Shown here one piece after another: positions 1 to 10,139 of a DNA stretch of 64,000 nt. Source of the DNA: Euryodendron excelsum (Eukaryota > Streptophyta > Magnoliopsida > Ericales > Pentaphylacaceae). A program made the translations under genes and the position numbers. The notes under the pieces were generated by a model, which searched no databases, was not told the origin of the DNA, and worked only from the letters and a program-made list of their open reading frames with translations. The stretch covers positions 34,907,183 to 34,971,182 of the forward strand of contig CM065377.1 in NCBI GenBank assembly GCA_033060915.1. Reading direction: 5' to 3'. How positions within the stretch are numbered: position 1 is the first letter of the stretch; every line of letters starts with the position of its first letter.

Positions 1-105
1 AGGGTGATTTCCAAGAAGATATAATGAGCAATGATGAAAAAGGTGATTTCTAAGAAGATATAATGAGCAAAGATGAAACTAGTGATCTTCAAGAAGTTAT
101 GGCGT
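1..105 (+). repeat. Short direct repeat, period about 39-40 bp
   Basis: GGTGATTT followed by CAAGAAGATATAATGAGCAA-like sequence recurs at about 3, 42 and (more diverged) 82. The repeat is purine-rich and lies in the non-coding post-pol spacer of element Z. No function is apparent. Confidence 0.6.
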
Positions 106-1535
106 CAAAGGCGTCTCTAGTAAAGAAGATATTGTGTTCGTGGGGATCTTCAAAAGAAGATACTGTCATCCCAAAATATAAATGAAAAAGTTAGCATATC
201 CAAAAGTCGACTTAGCAATAAATTTCTTGATGAAAAGAGGATCTTAAATTAGAAGGCAGAAAGCGATCTAGAAGAATAACAAGAGTATGAAGGAAAGAAG
301 AAAGCAGTGAATGGAAGTTAAGTTGCCAAAGGTGATCATTGATCTTTTAAAACCCCACGGGTCATAATGTTTGAGCCTTTCTACCCTTTTCATTCACAAA
401 TCCCTTAACATAGTCTACGTTACAGTCCAAATTAAAGTCCTCTCTGATCAAAGAAAATTGCTTAGTCCAAATAAGCCTCAACAATACCAAGACAACTAAG
501 ATGAGAAAAGAGAACTGGAAGGGAATGCAAGGGGCAATCTCATGATTCAAGGTGTGCTCAGATGGTTTTGGTTTAAACAACCCACTAAAAGAAGATCTTT
601 GAGCCTAAATATCTCTTCGTTTTTTATAACCCTTAAACCCAGCCTACATTACGGTCCTAAAAAAAGTCTTCTCAGATTGACGGCTTAGCTGTTTATCGCT
701 CCGCAAAGGGCATGTGAGTTGTTGCTCGAGCCATGGTGGCATTTTGAAGATCTGAGAGAGAAAACCAAGTGAGATCAGAAAAATCTCAAACAATAACCAT
801 GTACAAAGTAAGGATAGAATAGTAAACCGAAAGGTCAAGATCCCTGGAGAATAGTACAAATGCTATCACACCCCGATGAGAATGGGACAAAACTAAATAG
901 GGCAGAATCTTGGAAAGAAAACAGAATCCTGAGAGTATGGGCCCTAGGGCAATCCTGGGACATTATTTGTAAACAGCTTATATACTTGCAGTACTAATGC
1001 ATCCATGACATGTATAAACTGTATATCCATTAAATTCCTGTGTAGTTCGTATCTATTCATGTATTCATCAAAGGCATGGCATGCATTCAATTCCATTCCT
1101 GTATGTAAATTCATTTAAAAGTATAACATGCATTAAATTCCATTACTGTATGAACCTGTGCATTCATAAAAAGATATACGAACAAAAAAAATAGGACATG
1201 TAAAATAAGTCATGCAGCTAATTCCATATGCATTCATAAAAAAAAAGTATGATATGCATTCATCCCTTTATCCATGTATTTTAGAATTTGCATAAATAAA
1301 CTGTTTTTATAATAAATAAAAAAAACTATATGTCTTTCTCCATTTTTCAAATAGGAAAACAGGGAACGAGGTAAAACACGAAAGAAGCTAAAAGCCACCC
1401 CTCAAACATCTCCAGCATCGGCACACGCCTTAGAAAGCTCAAATTTCCATGGTCGACAAGAAACAGAGAATGGGGCAGTGACCCACCCTCGACCTCCCTA
1501 ATTAAAGGACTTTTAACTTGAGAAACCATGAATCA
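106..1535 (+). other. Post-pol spacer of element Z, no gene
   Basis: The spacer is AT-rich and interrupted by stops in all frames. A segment beginning TTTGAGCC occurs twice (about 370-460 and 598-690), and its homologues lie in element C near 33115 and element A near 59315, so it is a conserved non-coding part of this element family. From about 960 to 1340 the sequence consists of degenerate repeats around CATTCATAAA and ATTCCAT words. I see no RNA gene. Confidence 0.55.
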
Positions 1536-3216
1536 ACAAATCTGGGAGCGAGGGGCAAAAATATATTGCTCCCTATCATCAACAGAGGAGGAATTAGCTA
1601 GGCAAGGATCAACTGGCTCGCCAACCCCAAGAGGAGCACTCGAAGAAGTACCAGCTATAGAAGAACCAAGCTGGCCTCGCTCGTAGTCTGTACACCTGGC
1701 CAGAAGCATATCCCTCTCTCGGGTAAAGGACTCCACAGCTTCCCGCAAAGACAGACTATCCGTCACACCATCCTTTGGAGAAGTTGTCTAGAGCGCCTCT
1801 TGGTTGCCTACATCCCCTCGAGATACTCAACGGTGGGCAATCATGTGTTGATCTGGCCGCTGCTAGCTGTATCTCCAAAGAAGCTACCTCAGCGTCCCTC
1901 ACTCTCAGCCGGTCACGCAATATTCGTATCAACTGGCAGTTTTGCCACTTGTGATGACACCCCTGAACAATCATAGCTGTCCAGAAGTCGGTATACCCTA
2001 CGGGAGGTAAAGAAGTCTTAATGAGAAGATCCCCAAGTCTGCTAGGACCCAGCACATAACGCCGAAGCCAATAGTGATAAGTCTCGGTCTCAAGGGGCAT
2101 GACAAAGAATGGACCGTTGTTGTTTACGTGAGGAAGCAAAGATCTGCATGTATCCATAACCCTCTCCACCAGCGCTCTCGGGATTGATGCCTCAAAAACA
2201 AGAGTGAACTCAGCTGCAGATGCCGAATAAGGGATATCCTGACTCCTACCAAACTGTTGCAGAACCCAAATCTCGAAAAAAAGGGGCAATGCCCTGTAAG
2301 CCTGCTAGGGGCACGAAGGCCCTCTCGGAAGGCCGAACTCTCAAGCAATACTTACAAACAATCCTGAATACCACCTGACCGTGCCTGACCTCATGCTTTG
2401 AAGGTAGCCAGCCTAGGCTGCAACGGTCCGCGGAAGCCTCCCCTCATCTGCCATGACTCTCTGAGATCTCACCAGGGAACGTATATGGTTAAGCTCGGGA
2501 TACCATGTGTGCCGGAATAATGGAGTAACAAACAAATGCCCAATTGCCCAAAGCTGGAAAAGAGCAGTGCATCCCCGGAAATGAGCGTCAACAGTCTGCT
2601 GGAATCTAGTAAGACTCACAAAGGTTTCCCCCACAATCATGGGAGCATAGGAATGCCCCTTACAAATCAGGGCCAATAGTGCACATAGTTGACAGTTAAC
2701 TAAATCATCTCCTCGTGGGAACACCAAGTAGTTCAGAAGAAGTAGGGCCAGAGCAACCATACGGGAAACAGACCAATCCTGGGGAGTGTGCCAATCATTT
2801 GAGTGGGCTCGCATACCTATAGAAAACTCAAAGCGGGAAAAGTGGAACTCTACTGGAACATAAGGAAACTGGGACAAAGAAGAAGATGAAAGAACCACGC
2901 GTCTAAGTCCAAAATGGGACGAGACCACTGTAATACAATCGTTCGGAAAGATGGGTCCTACGATGTCTGCAGAATCGTCCCCAAAACCAAGAAGAAATCC
3001 GTACTCGTGAGGGGTAGGGGTAAGCTCGCACTCCCCAAAGCGAAAAAGAGATAAGTTAGGCTGCCAAAAGGGAATCACTGCCTCCATGAACCCGAGAATA
3101 AGCCGCACTGATAGAAGTGAAGCCAGCAGACCAAAGGACCGGCGAAAGATATCCTGCTCATCTGGAGGGTAACTGTCATGCCAAGCTCTCAGTCGACTCA
3201 AAATCGCATCTACCAT
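1536..3216 (-). pseudogene. Antisense extra ORF (aORF) of element Z, plant-mobile-domain/DUF7745-like, with coiled-coil tail
   Basis: The gene reads opposite to gag-pol, between pol and the 3' LTR. The longest open part runs from the ATG at 3214-3216 to 2413 and contains the motif TPTPHEYGFLLG, a pattern typical of the plant mobile domain/DUF7745 family, followed by a conserved WHTPQDW and a GETFVSLTRFQ segment. After stops at about 2413-2290 the homology resumes with VLQQFGRSQDIPY and then a Leu/Arg/Glu-rich helix predicted as coiled coil (about 1850-1930). A frameshift near 1760 leads into a Ser-rich tail. The order matches the copy in element C (33951-35858). Just upstream of the ATG the minus strand reads TTACCTTTTCAG/G, a good splice acceptor, so an upstream exon is possible. 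The protein's function is unknown; members of this domain family are common in plant transposable elements. Confidence 0.7.
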
Positions 3217-4508
3217 CCTGAAAAGGTAAGCTAAGGTAAGAAGTGTTAATATACCGTACATGCAGATAAATAATAACATAATAGAGTAAAACAAAATAAA
3301 CAACAAACAATAAAAAAAATAATAAAAAGAATTCAAATGATAAGTCAAAATAAATTTCCTACACCTTTTGATTTTCCAACTTCAAATCAAATTTCAAGGG
3401 TTTTCTGTACTTTTCCTTCAAAAAGATTTTATTTCTAAACCTTTTCCAACTATTTCCCTGATTTTAAAAATTTCGATAGAGTTTCGTTTAAAAATGGTCC
3501 CTACAACACCTATGACATCAACACAAAGCACAAATCGTGCACTTGACAACGTTACAATCACATGACATCAGCATCCACGAGCACTTGTTAAATTTTTGAG
3601 GTTTTCAAAACACATGTTTTATTTTTTCAATAAATCAATGGTTTTCAAAAATGTCTTGAAATTCCTCAAAATCATTTCAACTGTTTTCTAAAAATTCCCT
3701 AATTTTTTCAAATTTTAAACTCTAAAAATTTCATCAATTTCCCATTTTCTTAAATTTTCTAGGTATTTTTCTATTTTTTAAAAAATTAAAAATTTACCAA
3801 GTTTTCAAAAAATCACGAAACTTCACACAGTTGTTAAACACATTTTCTAAGGCACATTGCATAAAAATCTAGCCAAAAAATTCAACACCCAAGTCTGTAG
3901 GAACAAACCCCCAATTCCTGCAAAAAAACTCTCTTCACATAATCATGTAAAATCACTCAAATTCAATCAAACAAGCACCAAAATGCAAAAATAACATCAC
4001 CATAATGTTCAAAACATATCAAAACATCAATTTCTACTATTCACATGGTTCAAACAAAATTCTACACATCAAAATCAACAGAAATTTGAAAACTCACTTT
4101 TTGGAGTTCTCCAGCGAAATCTTCTCTTCCGGCGAATTTTCTGGCGATGTGGTCTCCTTCCAGCAATCACTCGTGGTCTCCAAGAGGTGCTCCTTCAATG
4201 TCCAAGTCGGCTTCCTTGCAATGTCTCTCGGTTTTGCAAAAAACTTTCGAAACCCACAGCAACGTCGAACCAGAAATGTTTCTGGTTTTATTTCTAAGCT
4301 TGGCACCACTAGTAGAGGCGCCAAGCCTTTTCCTCCAAGTAGTGGTGCCAGTTGGCAATTTTGGGCAGTTTTGCCCTTTTTCCCTCCAAAACTCATTTTT
4401 GAACGCCTTTTGGGCCCAATATCTATTTTCGAACCCCTATTGTCGAAAAATTTCCAAAGTCCATCCCTCCGACCACCTCACGGTTAACATGGGACTTTTA
4501 CTTTATCA
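3217..4508 (+). other. AT-rich spacer between aORF and polypurine tract of element Z
   Basis: The first kilobase is T/C-rich low-complexity DNA with TTTTCAAA-type words. One unit resembles the 97-bp minisatellite of element C (3370-3480 compared with 36200-37230), but it is not amplified here. The open frames at 4005-4487 and 4147-4752 overlap in several frames, run into the LTR and match nothing recognisable, so I do not call them genes. The last 100 bp before the LTR are conserved with 38410-38512. Confidence 0.55.
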
Positions 4509-4550
4509 TTTTCTGTCTTCGACAAGCAAAGACAGAAAAAGAGAGGCAGC
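4509..4550 (+). promoter_or_regulatory. Hairpin followed by polypurine tract at the 3' LTR of Z
   Basis: A perfect 11-bp inverted repeat (arms 4509-4519 and 4529-4539, loop 9 nt) overlaps the start of a purine-rich run, AAAAAGAGAGGCAGC, that abuts the LTR start at 4551. In LTR elements this purine tract primes plus-strand DNA synthesis. Element C has the same arrangement at 38471-38512. Confidence 0.75.
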
Positions 4551-4755
4551 TGTAAGCACTCCATTTTTGACTGCTCGGCTGTCTACGGTCCGTCCAGACT
4601 TGTACTCAAGTCAATATGGATGTATTCCAATCGAAATCAACTCTCTAAGTCTAATCCCGTCTATCCATCGCTTCGTGGGCCTATCAAGCCCAAATAGAGG
4701 CAAAATGACCAAAATGCCCTTAGGGGCATTGTCCTTTCCAATTTCAAATTAGGCA

Positions 4756-4862
4756 CGTCTTTCTGAAGACGGTAAGTCCCCTTTCCATATTCCAATTGGA
4801 GCGTCTTTCCGAAGAAAGTAAGTCTCCTTTCCAATTCCAATAGGCATGTCTTTCCGAAGACA
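4756..4862 (+). repeat. U3 short hairpin units, CGTCTT type
   Basis: CGTCTT-TCTG-AAGACG at 4756-4771 and TGTCTT-TCCG-AAGACA at 4847-4862 are both perfect 6-bp stems with 4-nt loops. They differ at the outer pair (C-G in one, T-A in the other). A third, decayed unit lies at about 4802-4817. Confidence 0.65.
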
Positions 4863-5996
4863 GTAAGACCCCTTTCCAATTCCTTTTCCAATTCCAATTC
4901 CAATCCCTCTCTCGAGAAAGTTGATTCCTCGAGACAGTAAGTCTATCCTATCCAGCATGTTTTTCGAAGAAAGTCTCTTCGGAACAGTAAGTCCCTTTAA
5001 ACCTGTCGACCGAGATGAGACCCCAAGTCCTCTAGATGGTAGAACGGTCCACCTTTGGCGCCTACTAGCCCGCCAATGCAGAAATGTCCGTTTCGACATG
5101 CCTTCCGAGAAAGTTGACTTCTCAGGCGCTAAGTCCCTTTAGCAGCTTCCCGAGATCAGGCAGTCCCGGGAATGATTGCGAACCGTCAGAGTAGCGGAAG
5201 TACTCGCAAACATTGCAACCGTCAGAGTAGCAGAAATACTCGTAAATAGGTCAATATAGGGAATTGCCAACAAACCTCTGTATCACGAGACCGTTGTAAG
5301 AGTGGCGGAAACACTAAAAACCCAGGTCAACACCAGTGCCTGCTAGTCCACTACTGTGAAAAATAACCAAACTGCCGCTAGGACCATTTTCTGACATGTT
5401 TCTCGAGATAATATCTAAGTCTTCAGAACGGTAAGTCCACCCTTCCAAGATTGTCTTAAAAGCAATCTGACATGATTAGGTGCCTTCTAGTTTGTTTCGG
5501 GCCAATTTTGAAACTTTCCGGTCTAGATGACTATTTTGCTCCTAGGCATCTAAATGTCCCGGGGACCACACCGGCTCTAGGTATCAAACCGGTAATCTCC
5601 CGAGAATGCTTCTTATCGTATTCCCGACTTTTCTTTATCTTTTCGGATCATTCCGAGTCAATTCTGGCAAACCCGGTGTAAAATAACCATTTTGCCCCTG
5701 GTGGGCTGGTCGCCTTTTCTGATCACACCGGCTCTAGATATCAAACCGGTAACCTTTGGAAACATTCTAAATAATGTTTCTAAATCTTGAGTATTCTTTC
5801 GGGACATTTTGAGTCCGTCTCGGCAGCTTTCCGATCCAGTTATAGCCTCTCTAAACCCTATCTCCTTAGGTTTTCCAAACCCTAGCCCCCATACACAAAC
5901 CCTAGCCTCCTATACACTCATACACTCTCATATACTCATACACTAGCCTCCAAAGTCAAATTAAACTCTTTTTCGAATCTAATTTACTATTTTCTA

Positions 5997-6072
5997 TCGG
6001 ACTCTTGTCCGAACTACGACTGACCTGATTCCTCAAAAAGGATACGTAGGCAACCCTCATGGGTGCGGTCAC
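5997..6072 (+). other. Conserved three-stem block, Z LTR copy
   Basis: Stem 1 is TCGGAC-TCTT-GTCCGA (5997-6012). Stem 2 is TCCT/AGGA (6030-6042). Stem 3 is ACCC-TCAT-GGGT (6053-6064). The linkers AACTACGACTGACC and ATACGTAGGCA are shared with the other six LTR copies. Confidence 0.7.
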
Positions 6073-6704
6073 AACCTTTTTCAAATCTCAAATTCCGCAA
6101 TCTTTTTCAAGCTTCTATTTCCATAACTTCTTTTCAATTTCCAACTTCCAATCCCATAATCTATTTTCAAGTTTCCAGTTCCAAATTTCTATTTTCAAAT
6201 CTCTTTTTCCAATTTTCAAAACTTTCTAATTTCAATTCTACTTTTTCAAGTCTCTTTTTAAATCAAATCAATTTCTTTTCAAATCTATTTCCAAATCTAT
6301 TTTCCAACTCCCTTTTCTTGTATTTACGTATCATGCATCATGTCTTTTTAAAAAATTATTTTCTAAAGTGAATAGGATTGGACATTTGTTAGTTGAAGAC
6401 TCTCATAGGTGAATTTAGGGAAAATAGACATGTGGATACCGCAAGGGCGGGGTAGGGTGATGGCTCAGTGCGTCTTTCCTACACGTAACCAACCTTCGAA
6501 CCTAGGATCACTATTTTCAAATACCAAGATGGAGTTATTTTCAAAAAAGGGCTTAAATATTTTTCAAAGGTTGCCAAACAACTTGTTTTCTTAAAAACCC
6601 TCTCTGGAGGTAGTATTTTTGAAAATTATTTTCAAAGACCCTAAGTGCGATCCTCGAATTGTGCTTAGTTTTTAGGTGACCTAACTCACCTTAATCAAGT
6701 TAGG

Positions 6705-6714
6705 TGGCGACTCC
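6705..6714 (+). promoter_or_regulatory. PBS-like word TGGCGACTCC in U5, Z copy
   Basis: The ten bases equal the first ten of the primer-binding site of element C (24695). They directly follow a 7-bp hairpin, CCTAACT/AGTTAGG (6680-6704). Confidence 0.6.
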
Positions 6715-6858
6715 AAATGTTTTTTAAAAGCCCTTTATTCAAATCTATTTTCAATTCAAACCTAGTCGCACTCATTCTTCTAGGAGGGTGAGTTCTAACG
6801 AGAGAGTATAGTATTTTTCCCGCTTGTGTGTGTATTTCTCGAATGCGAAAAATTTGGG

Positions 6859-6985
6859 ATCTCGTCTCGGTCGACGGGTTTGAAATGACTTACCGTTCTG
6901 AAAAAATTTTCTTAAAAAAATGTGCCGGATTGGATAGACTTATCGTCTCGAGAAATCAACTTTCTCGAGAGAATACATAGCTGAT
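6859..6985 (-). mobile_element. Inverted fragment of LTR U3
   Basis: The sequence is the reverse complement of the U3 segment around 4905-5030 (the CGACCGAGATGAGA and TCTCGAGAAAG words). It replaces the last few bases of the Z LTR. It could be the remnant of a minus-strand LTR or an inversion product. Confidence 0.6.
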
Positions 6986-7742
6986 AAAGCAGTTAATAGA
7001 ACATTTGATAGAACGAAAATGAGCATGTATCTTAAAGAATACATAGTTTCCTACTCTAATGATATGTCCAGATCAAAGTTGTCCCTGATTCACGTATTAT
7101 TTGTTGGACAAAGAGTCGGTAGTTAGCCTTCTTGCCTGTTTATCGTTATTTCCCACAATTGTCCTTTTTCCCAGAGTTTAAGAGTTGTAAATCTTACAAT
7201 CAATTTAGCAATGTTAAATAATGAAAATATTCATAATACAGTGGTTAACTTTGGTGATGTTAGTCCTTGGAATTCTTCCTATCTCCCTTCAGGAACGAAA
7301 TTGCCCGGTGATGAAACCTAAGGAGATTATATGGAATTATACTTAGAGGTTCAGTGATGCCTACTCTCCCATGTCTAGGTTCCTTATATTTTTAGAGGCT
7401 TCTCGGTAAAATTTAAGATTATTTCCTTTATTATTGTATTTTTTTTTTATGATTTTCTATGTTAAAACTTTGCTTTTAATTCACATAAAATCATAGGGAT
7501 ATCAGAAAATTCCAAAAAATTAGGGGAAGGCCTATTTGAATGTAAGAATGACACCATAAAAATTTTAGGGAAAGGGCTGCTTCGACACGCCTACACGTGC
7601 CACCACCTGCTCGTGGGAAAGGAAGGCAGAGCGTTCATCTTCTTCCTCATGAGGCTGAGAGCTCTCTCGCCAATTTGCCATCAATCTATGGTCCTCCTAG
7701 CTATGCATGTGCATCCCAGAGATAGATAAGGACTTGGGCTGA
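6986..7742. other. Unclassified host sequence left of solo LTR S1
   Basis: The DNA is AT-rich and without long frames or recognised motifs. It continues at 13015 across the S1 insertion. The part at 7560-7740 (CACACGTGCCACC-type words) could be an older LTR of another family; I cannot show that. Confidence 0.4.
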
Positions 7743-7987
7743 CACTCTGTAAGCACCCCATTTTTGACCGCTCAGCAGTCTACACTCCGTCCAGACTTGT
7801 TTTCAAGTCATTATGGACATATTCCAATCGAAACCAATCCTCTAGTCCAAATTCTGTCTTTCCATCGCTTCGCGGGCCTATCAGGCCCAAACAGAGGCAA
7901 AATGACCAAAATGCCCTTAGGGGCATTGTCCTTTCTTATTCCAATTCCAATCCCTCTCTCGAGACAGTTTATTCCTCGAGACGGTCC

Positions 7988-8576
7988 GAGTAGCAAAACT
8001 ACTCACAAAACCGTCAGAGTGGCAGAAACACTCACAAAACTGTCAGAGTGGTGGAAACACTCACAAAACCGTCAGAGTGGCGGAAACACTTAAAACCCAG
8101 GCACGTCTCTTCGGAGTCGGTAAGACCCCTTTCCAATCCCTCTCTCGAGACAGTTTATTCCTCGAGACGGTTCCAATCCAGGCACGTCTCTTCAAAGACG
8201 GTAAGACCCCTTTCCAATCCCTCTCTCGAGACAGTTTATTCCTCAAGACGGTCCGAGTAGCAAAACTACTCACACAACCATTAGAGTAGCGGAAATACTC
8301 ACAGAGCCGTCCGAGTAGCGGAAATACTCAACCGTTAGAGTAGCGGAAATACTCACAGAACCATTAGAGTAGCGAAAATACTCAACCGTTAGAGTAGCGG
8401 AAATACTCAATCGTTAGAGTAGCGGAAATACTCACAGAACTGTTAGAGTAGCGGAAATACTCACAGACCCGTTAGAGTAGCGGAAATACCCACAGAACCG
8501 TTAGAGTAGCGGAAATACTCACAGAGCCGTTAGAGTAGCGGAAATACTTAACCCCGTCCGAGTGGCGGAAACACTC
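7988..8576 (+). repeat. U3 array of 16 GAGTR inverted-repeat units in S1
   Basis: Sixteen units spaced mostly 29 or 25 bp apart each contain GAGTA-n7-TACTC or GAGTG-n7-CACTC, or the six-bp form GAGTAG-CAAAA-CTACTC at 7988 and 8255. Thirteen of the sixteen have perfectly complementary arms. Starts are 7988, 8017, 8046, 8075, 8255, 8284, 8313, 8338, 8367, 8392, 8417, 8446, 8475, 8504, 8533 and 8560. CGTCTC hairpins and TCTCGAGA palindromes are interspersed at 8100-8240. Confidence 0.8.
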
Positions 8577-8599
8577 AAAACCTAGGTCAATACCCATGT

Positions 8600-9230
8600 T
8601 TGTTAGCTCACTTCGGTGAAAAATGACCAGACTACCCTTAGGACCTTTTTCGAGACTTTTCGGTCAAGATGACCATTTTGCCCCTAGGCATCCGAACGCC
8701 CCGGGAACCACACCGGCTCTGGGTATCAAACCGGTAATGTCCCGAGAATACTTTTTATAGTGTTCTCAACCTCCCTTTACCTTTCTGGACCATTCCGAGT
8801 TAGTTCCGGCCAACCTGGTGCAAAATGACCGTTTTGCCCCTAGAGGGCCGATCCCCTTGTTCGACCACACCGGCTCTGGGTATCAAACCGATAATGTCCC
8901 GAGAATACTTTTTATAGTGTTCTCGACCTTCCTTTACCTTTCCGAACCATTCCGAGTCAGTTTCGACAAACCCGGTACAAAATGACCGTTTTGCCCCTGG
9001 TGGGCCGGTCTCCATTTCCGACCACGCCGGCCCTGGGAATCAAACCGGAAACCTCTGGGAACATTCTAAATAATGTTTCCAGATCCCAAGTCTTTTCCCG
9101 GGACAATCCGAGTTCGCCCCGACAGTTTTCCGGTCTGATTGACCGTTTTGCCCCTAAAGGCTCGGTCAACCTTTCCGACACATCCAATCCTCACTTTTCA
9201 AGTCAAATACCTCCAGGACACTATTTTAAG
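8600..9230 (+). repeat. 157-bp tandem repeat, four units, in S1 U3
   Basis: The anchor GACCGTTTTGCCCC (GACCATTTTGCCCC in the first unit) recurs at 8671, 8827, 8984 and 9141, a spacing of 156-157 bp. Each unit also carries CACCGGCTCTGGG-like and CAAACCGGTAA-like words. The array lies upstream of the TATA box and is a candidate enhancer region. Confidence 0.75.
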
Positions 9231-9408
9231 TGTTCCTGTTCCTTTCCGGTCTCCCGGGTCATTCCCGGCTCTTTCAAATCATTCCCGGACTTTCCGGAGT
9301 CACTCCTAGTGAAGCCAAGCTAAAGTTTACATGGTAGTCACTAGTACAGGCGCCCAAATCTAGTCAAAGATACATTGCTTGCCGACCTTAATTGTTTCCT
9401 AAATGGTT

Positions 9409-9529
9409 GGCGCCACTAGCAGTGGCGCCAAGCCAAAAAATGGCCTAGCGCCACTCCTAGTGGCACCAGTATCAATTTTGCCCTGGTGCCACTGCAACAG
9501 GCGCCAGGCTTGTCCTTCCTCTATAAATA
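9409..9529 (+). promoter_or_regulatory. S1 LTR promoter: GGCGCC palindromes and TATA box
   Basis: A perfect palindrome with 9-bp arms, GGCGCCACT and AGTGGCGCC, lies at 9409-9429. A related imperfect one is at 9448-9467 and a half-site at 9485-9507. The TATA box TATAAATA is at 9522-9529. An AATAAA at 9830-9835 could be the polyadenylation signal of the R region. Confidence 0.7.
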
Positions 9530-10139
9530 CAGAGCCTCGTTCAACGTGAAAAGGGTCTGCAAACTTAACCTAGAAATCACACAATTCGATATACAGAGCT
9601 CAAGCACCTCCAAAACCCTAGCCTCCCTAGGTTTTCCCAAACCCTAGCCACTATACACAAACCCTAGCCTCCTATACACTCATACACTCCCCCATACACT
9701 CATACACTAGCCTTCAACCACTCTCCGAAGACTTGAAGAACAGCCATTCAAAGTTTGAAGACAATCCTTGAAGACTGAGGGTGAAGATCAAGATCGAAGA
9801 CCAAAGACCGAAGACTGCACGGCGCGCAAAATAAACAAGATACAAGGTAGGCTCCCTCTTTAATTTTCTGCACTTCCCCCCTCTCTCTTTTCTCTCCAAC
9901 CCACTTGGGTTTTCTCTATTTTAATCCCCCATCTCTTTCCCCCCCTTTCTTTGCATGCTTGAAACAAGGGGATTCCCGGTCCATGTGTAGGATTGGACTA
10001 TTGGAGAGTCACTGTGTCGGGGGCTTTCCTCTAGTCTAACCAAAGACCACGTGGGTCCGGCCCCCTTGATTATGTGGTGAAGCCTTAACCTTGTATGTTC
10101 ACGACCCCAAATTGCATTGTGCATATCATAGTCTTGCAT

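Larger units (their letters stand above)
1..6858 (+). mobile_element. Element Z: 3' portion of a Tat-type Ty3/gypsy retrotransposon, cut by the window start
   Basis: This stretch is the downstream end of an element whose gag-pol lies before the window. In order it holds a post-pol spacer (1-1535), an antisense extra ORF (1536-3216, minus strand), an AT-rich spacer (3217-4508), a hairpin with polypurine tract (4509-4550), and a 3' LTR (4551-6858). The same order is seen in element C (32049-43438), which supports the assignment. The lineage call rests on this layout and on the shared LTR start; pol itself is not visible here. Many stops and frameshifts show that the copy is dead. Confidence 0.8.
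4551..6858 (+). mobile_element. 3' LTR of element Z, internally deleted
   Basis: The LTR starts TGTAAGCACTCC right after the polypurine tract. It is about 2.3 kb, against about 5.2 kb for the related solo LTR S1. The missing part includes the TATA region and the long CTTTCCTAAA tract, with a join near 5840-5980. The conserved 3' segment is present (three-stem block, GGCGGGGTAGGG motif, PBS-like word). The terminal GCGACA is missing: sequence changes at 6858 to an inverted LTR fragment. Confidence 0.8.

Noticed and set aside
4005..4752. Overlapping plus-strand frames of 160 and 201 codons
   Set aside because: They run into the LTR, overlap each other in different frames, and have no counterpart in element C.
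7988..8576. CRISPR-like array of short repeats
   Set aside because: Units are contiguous or nearly so, have no unique spacers, and the context is plant retrotransposon DNA.
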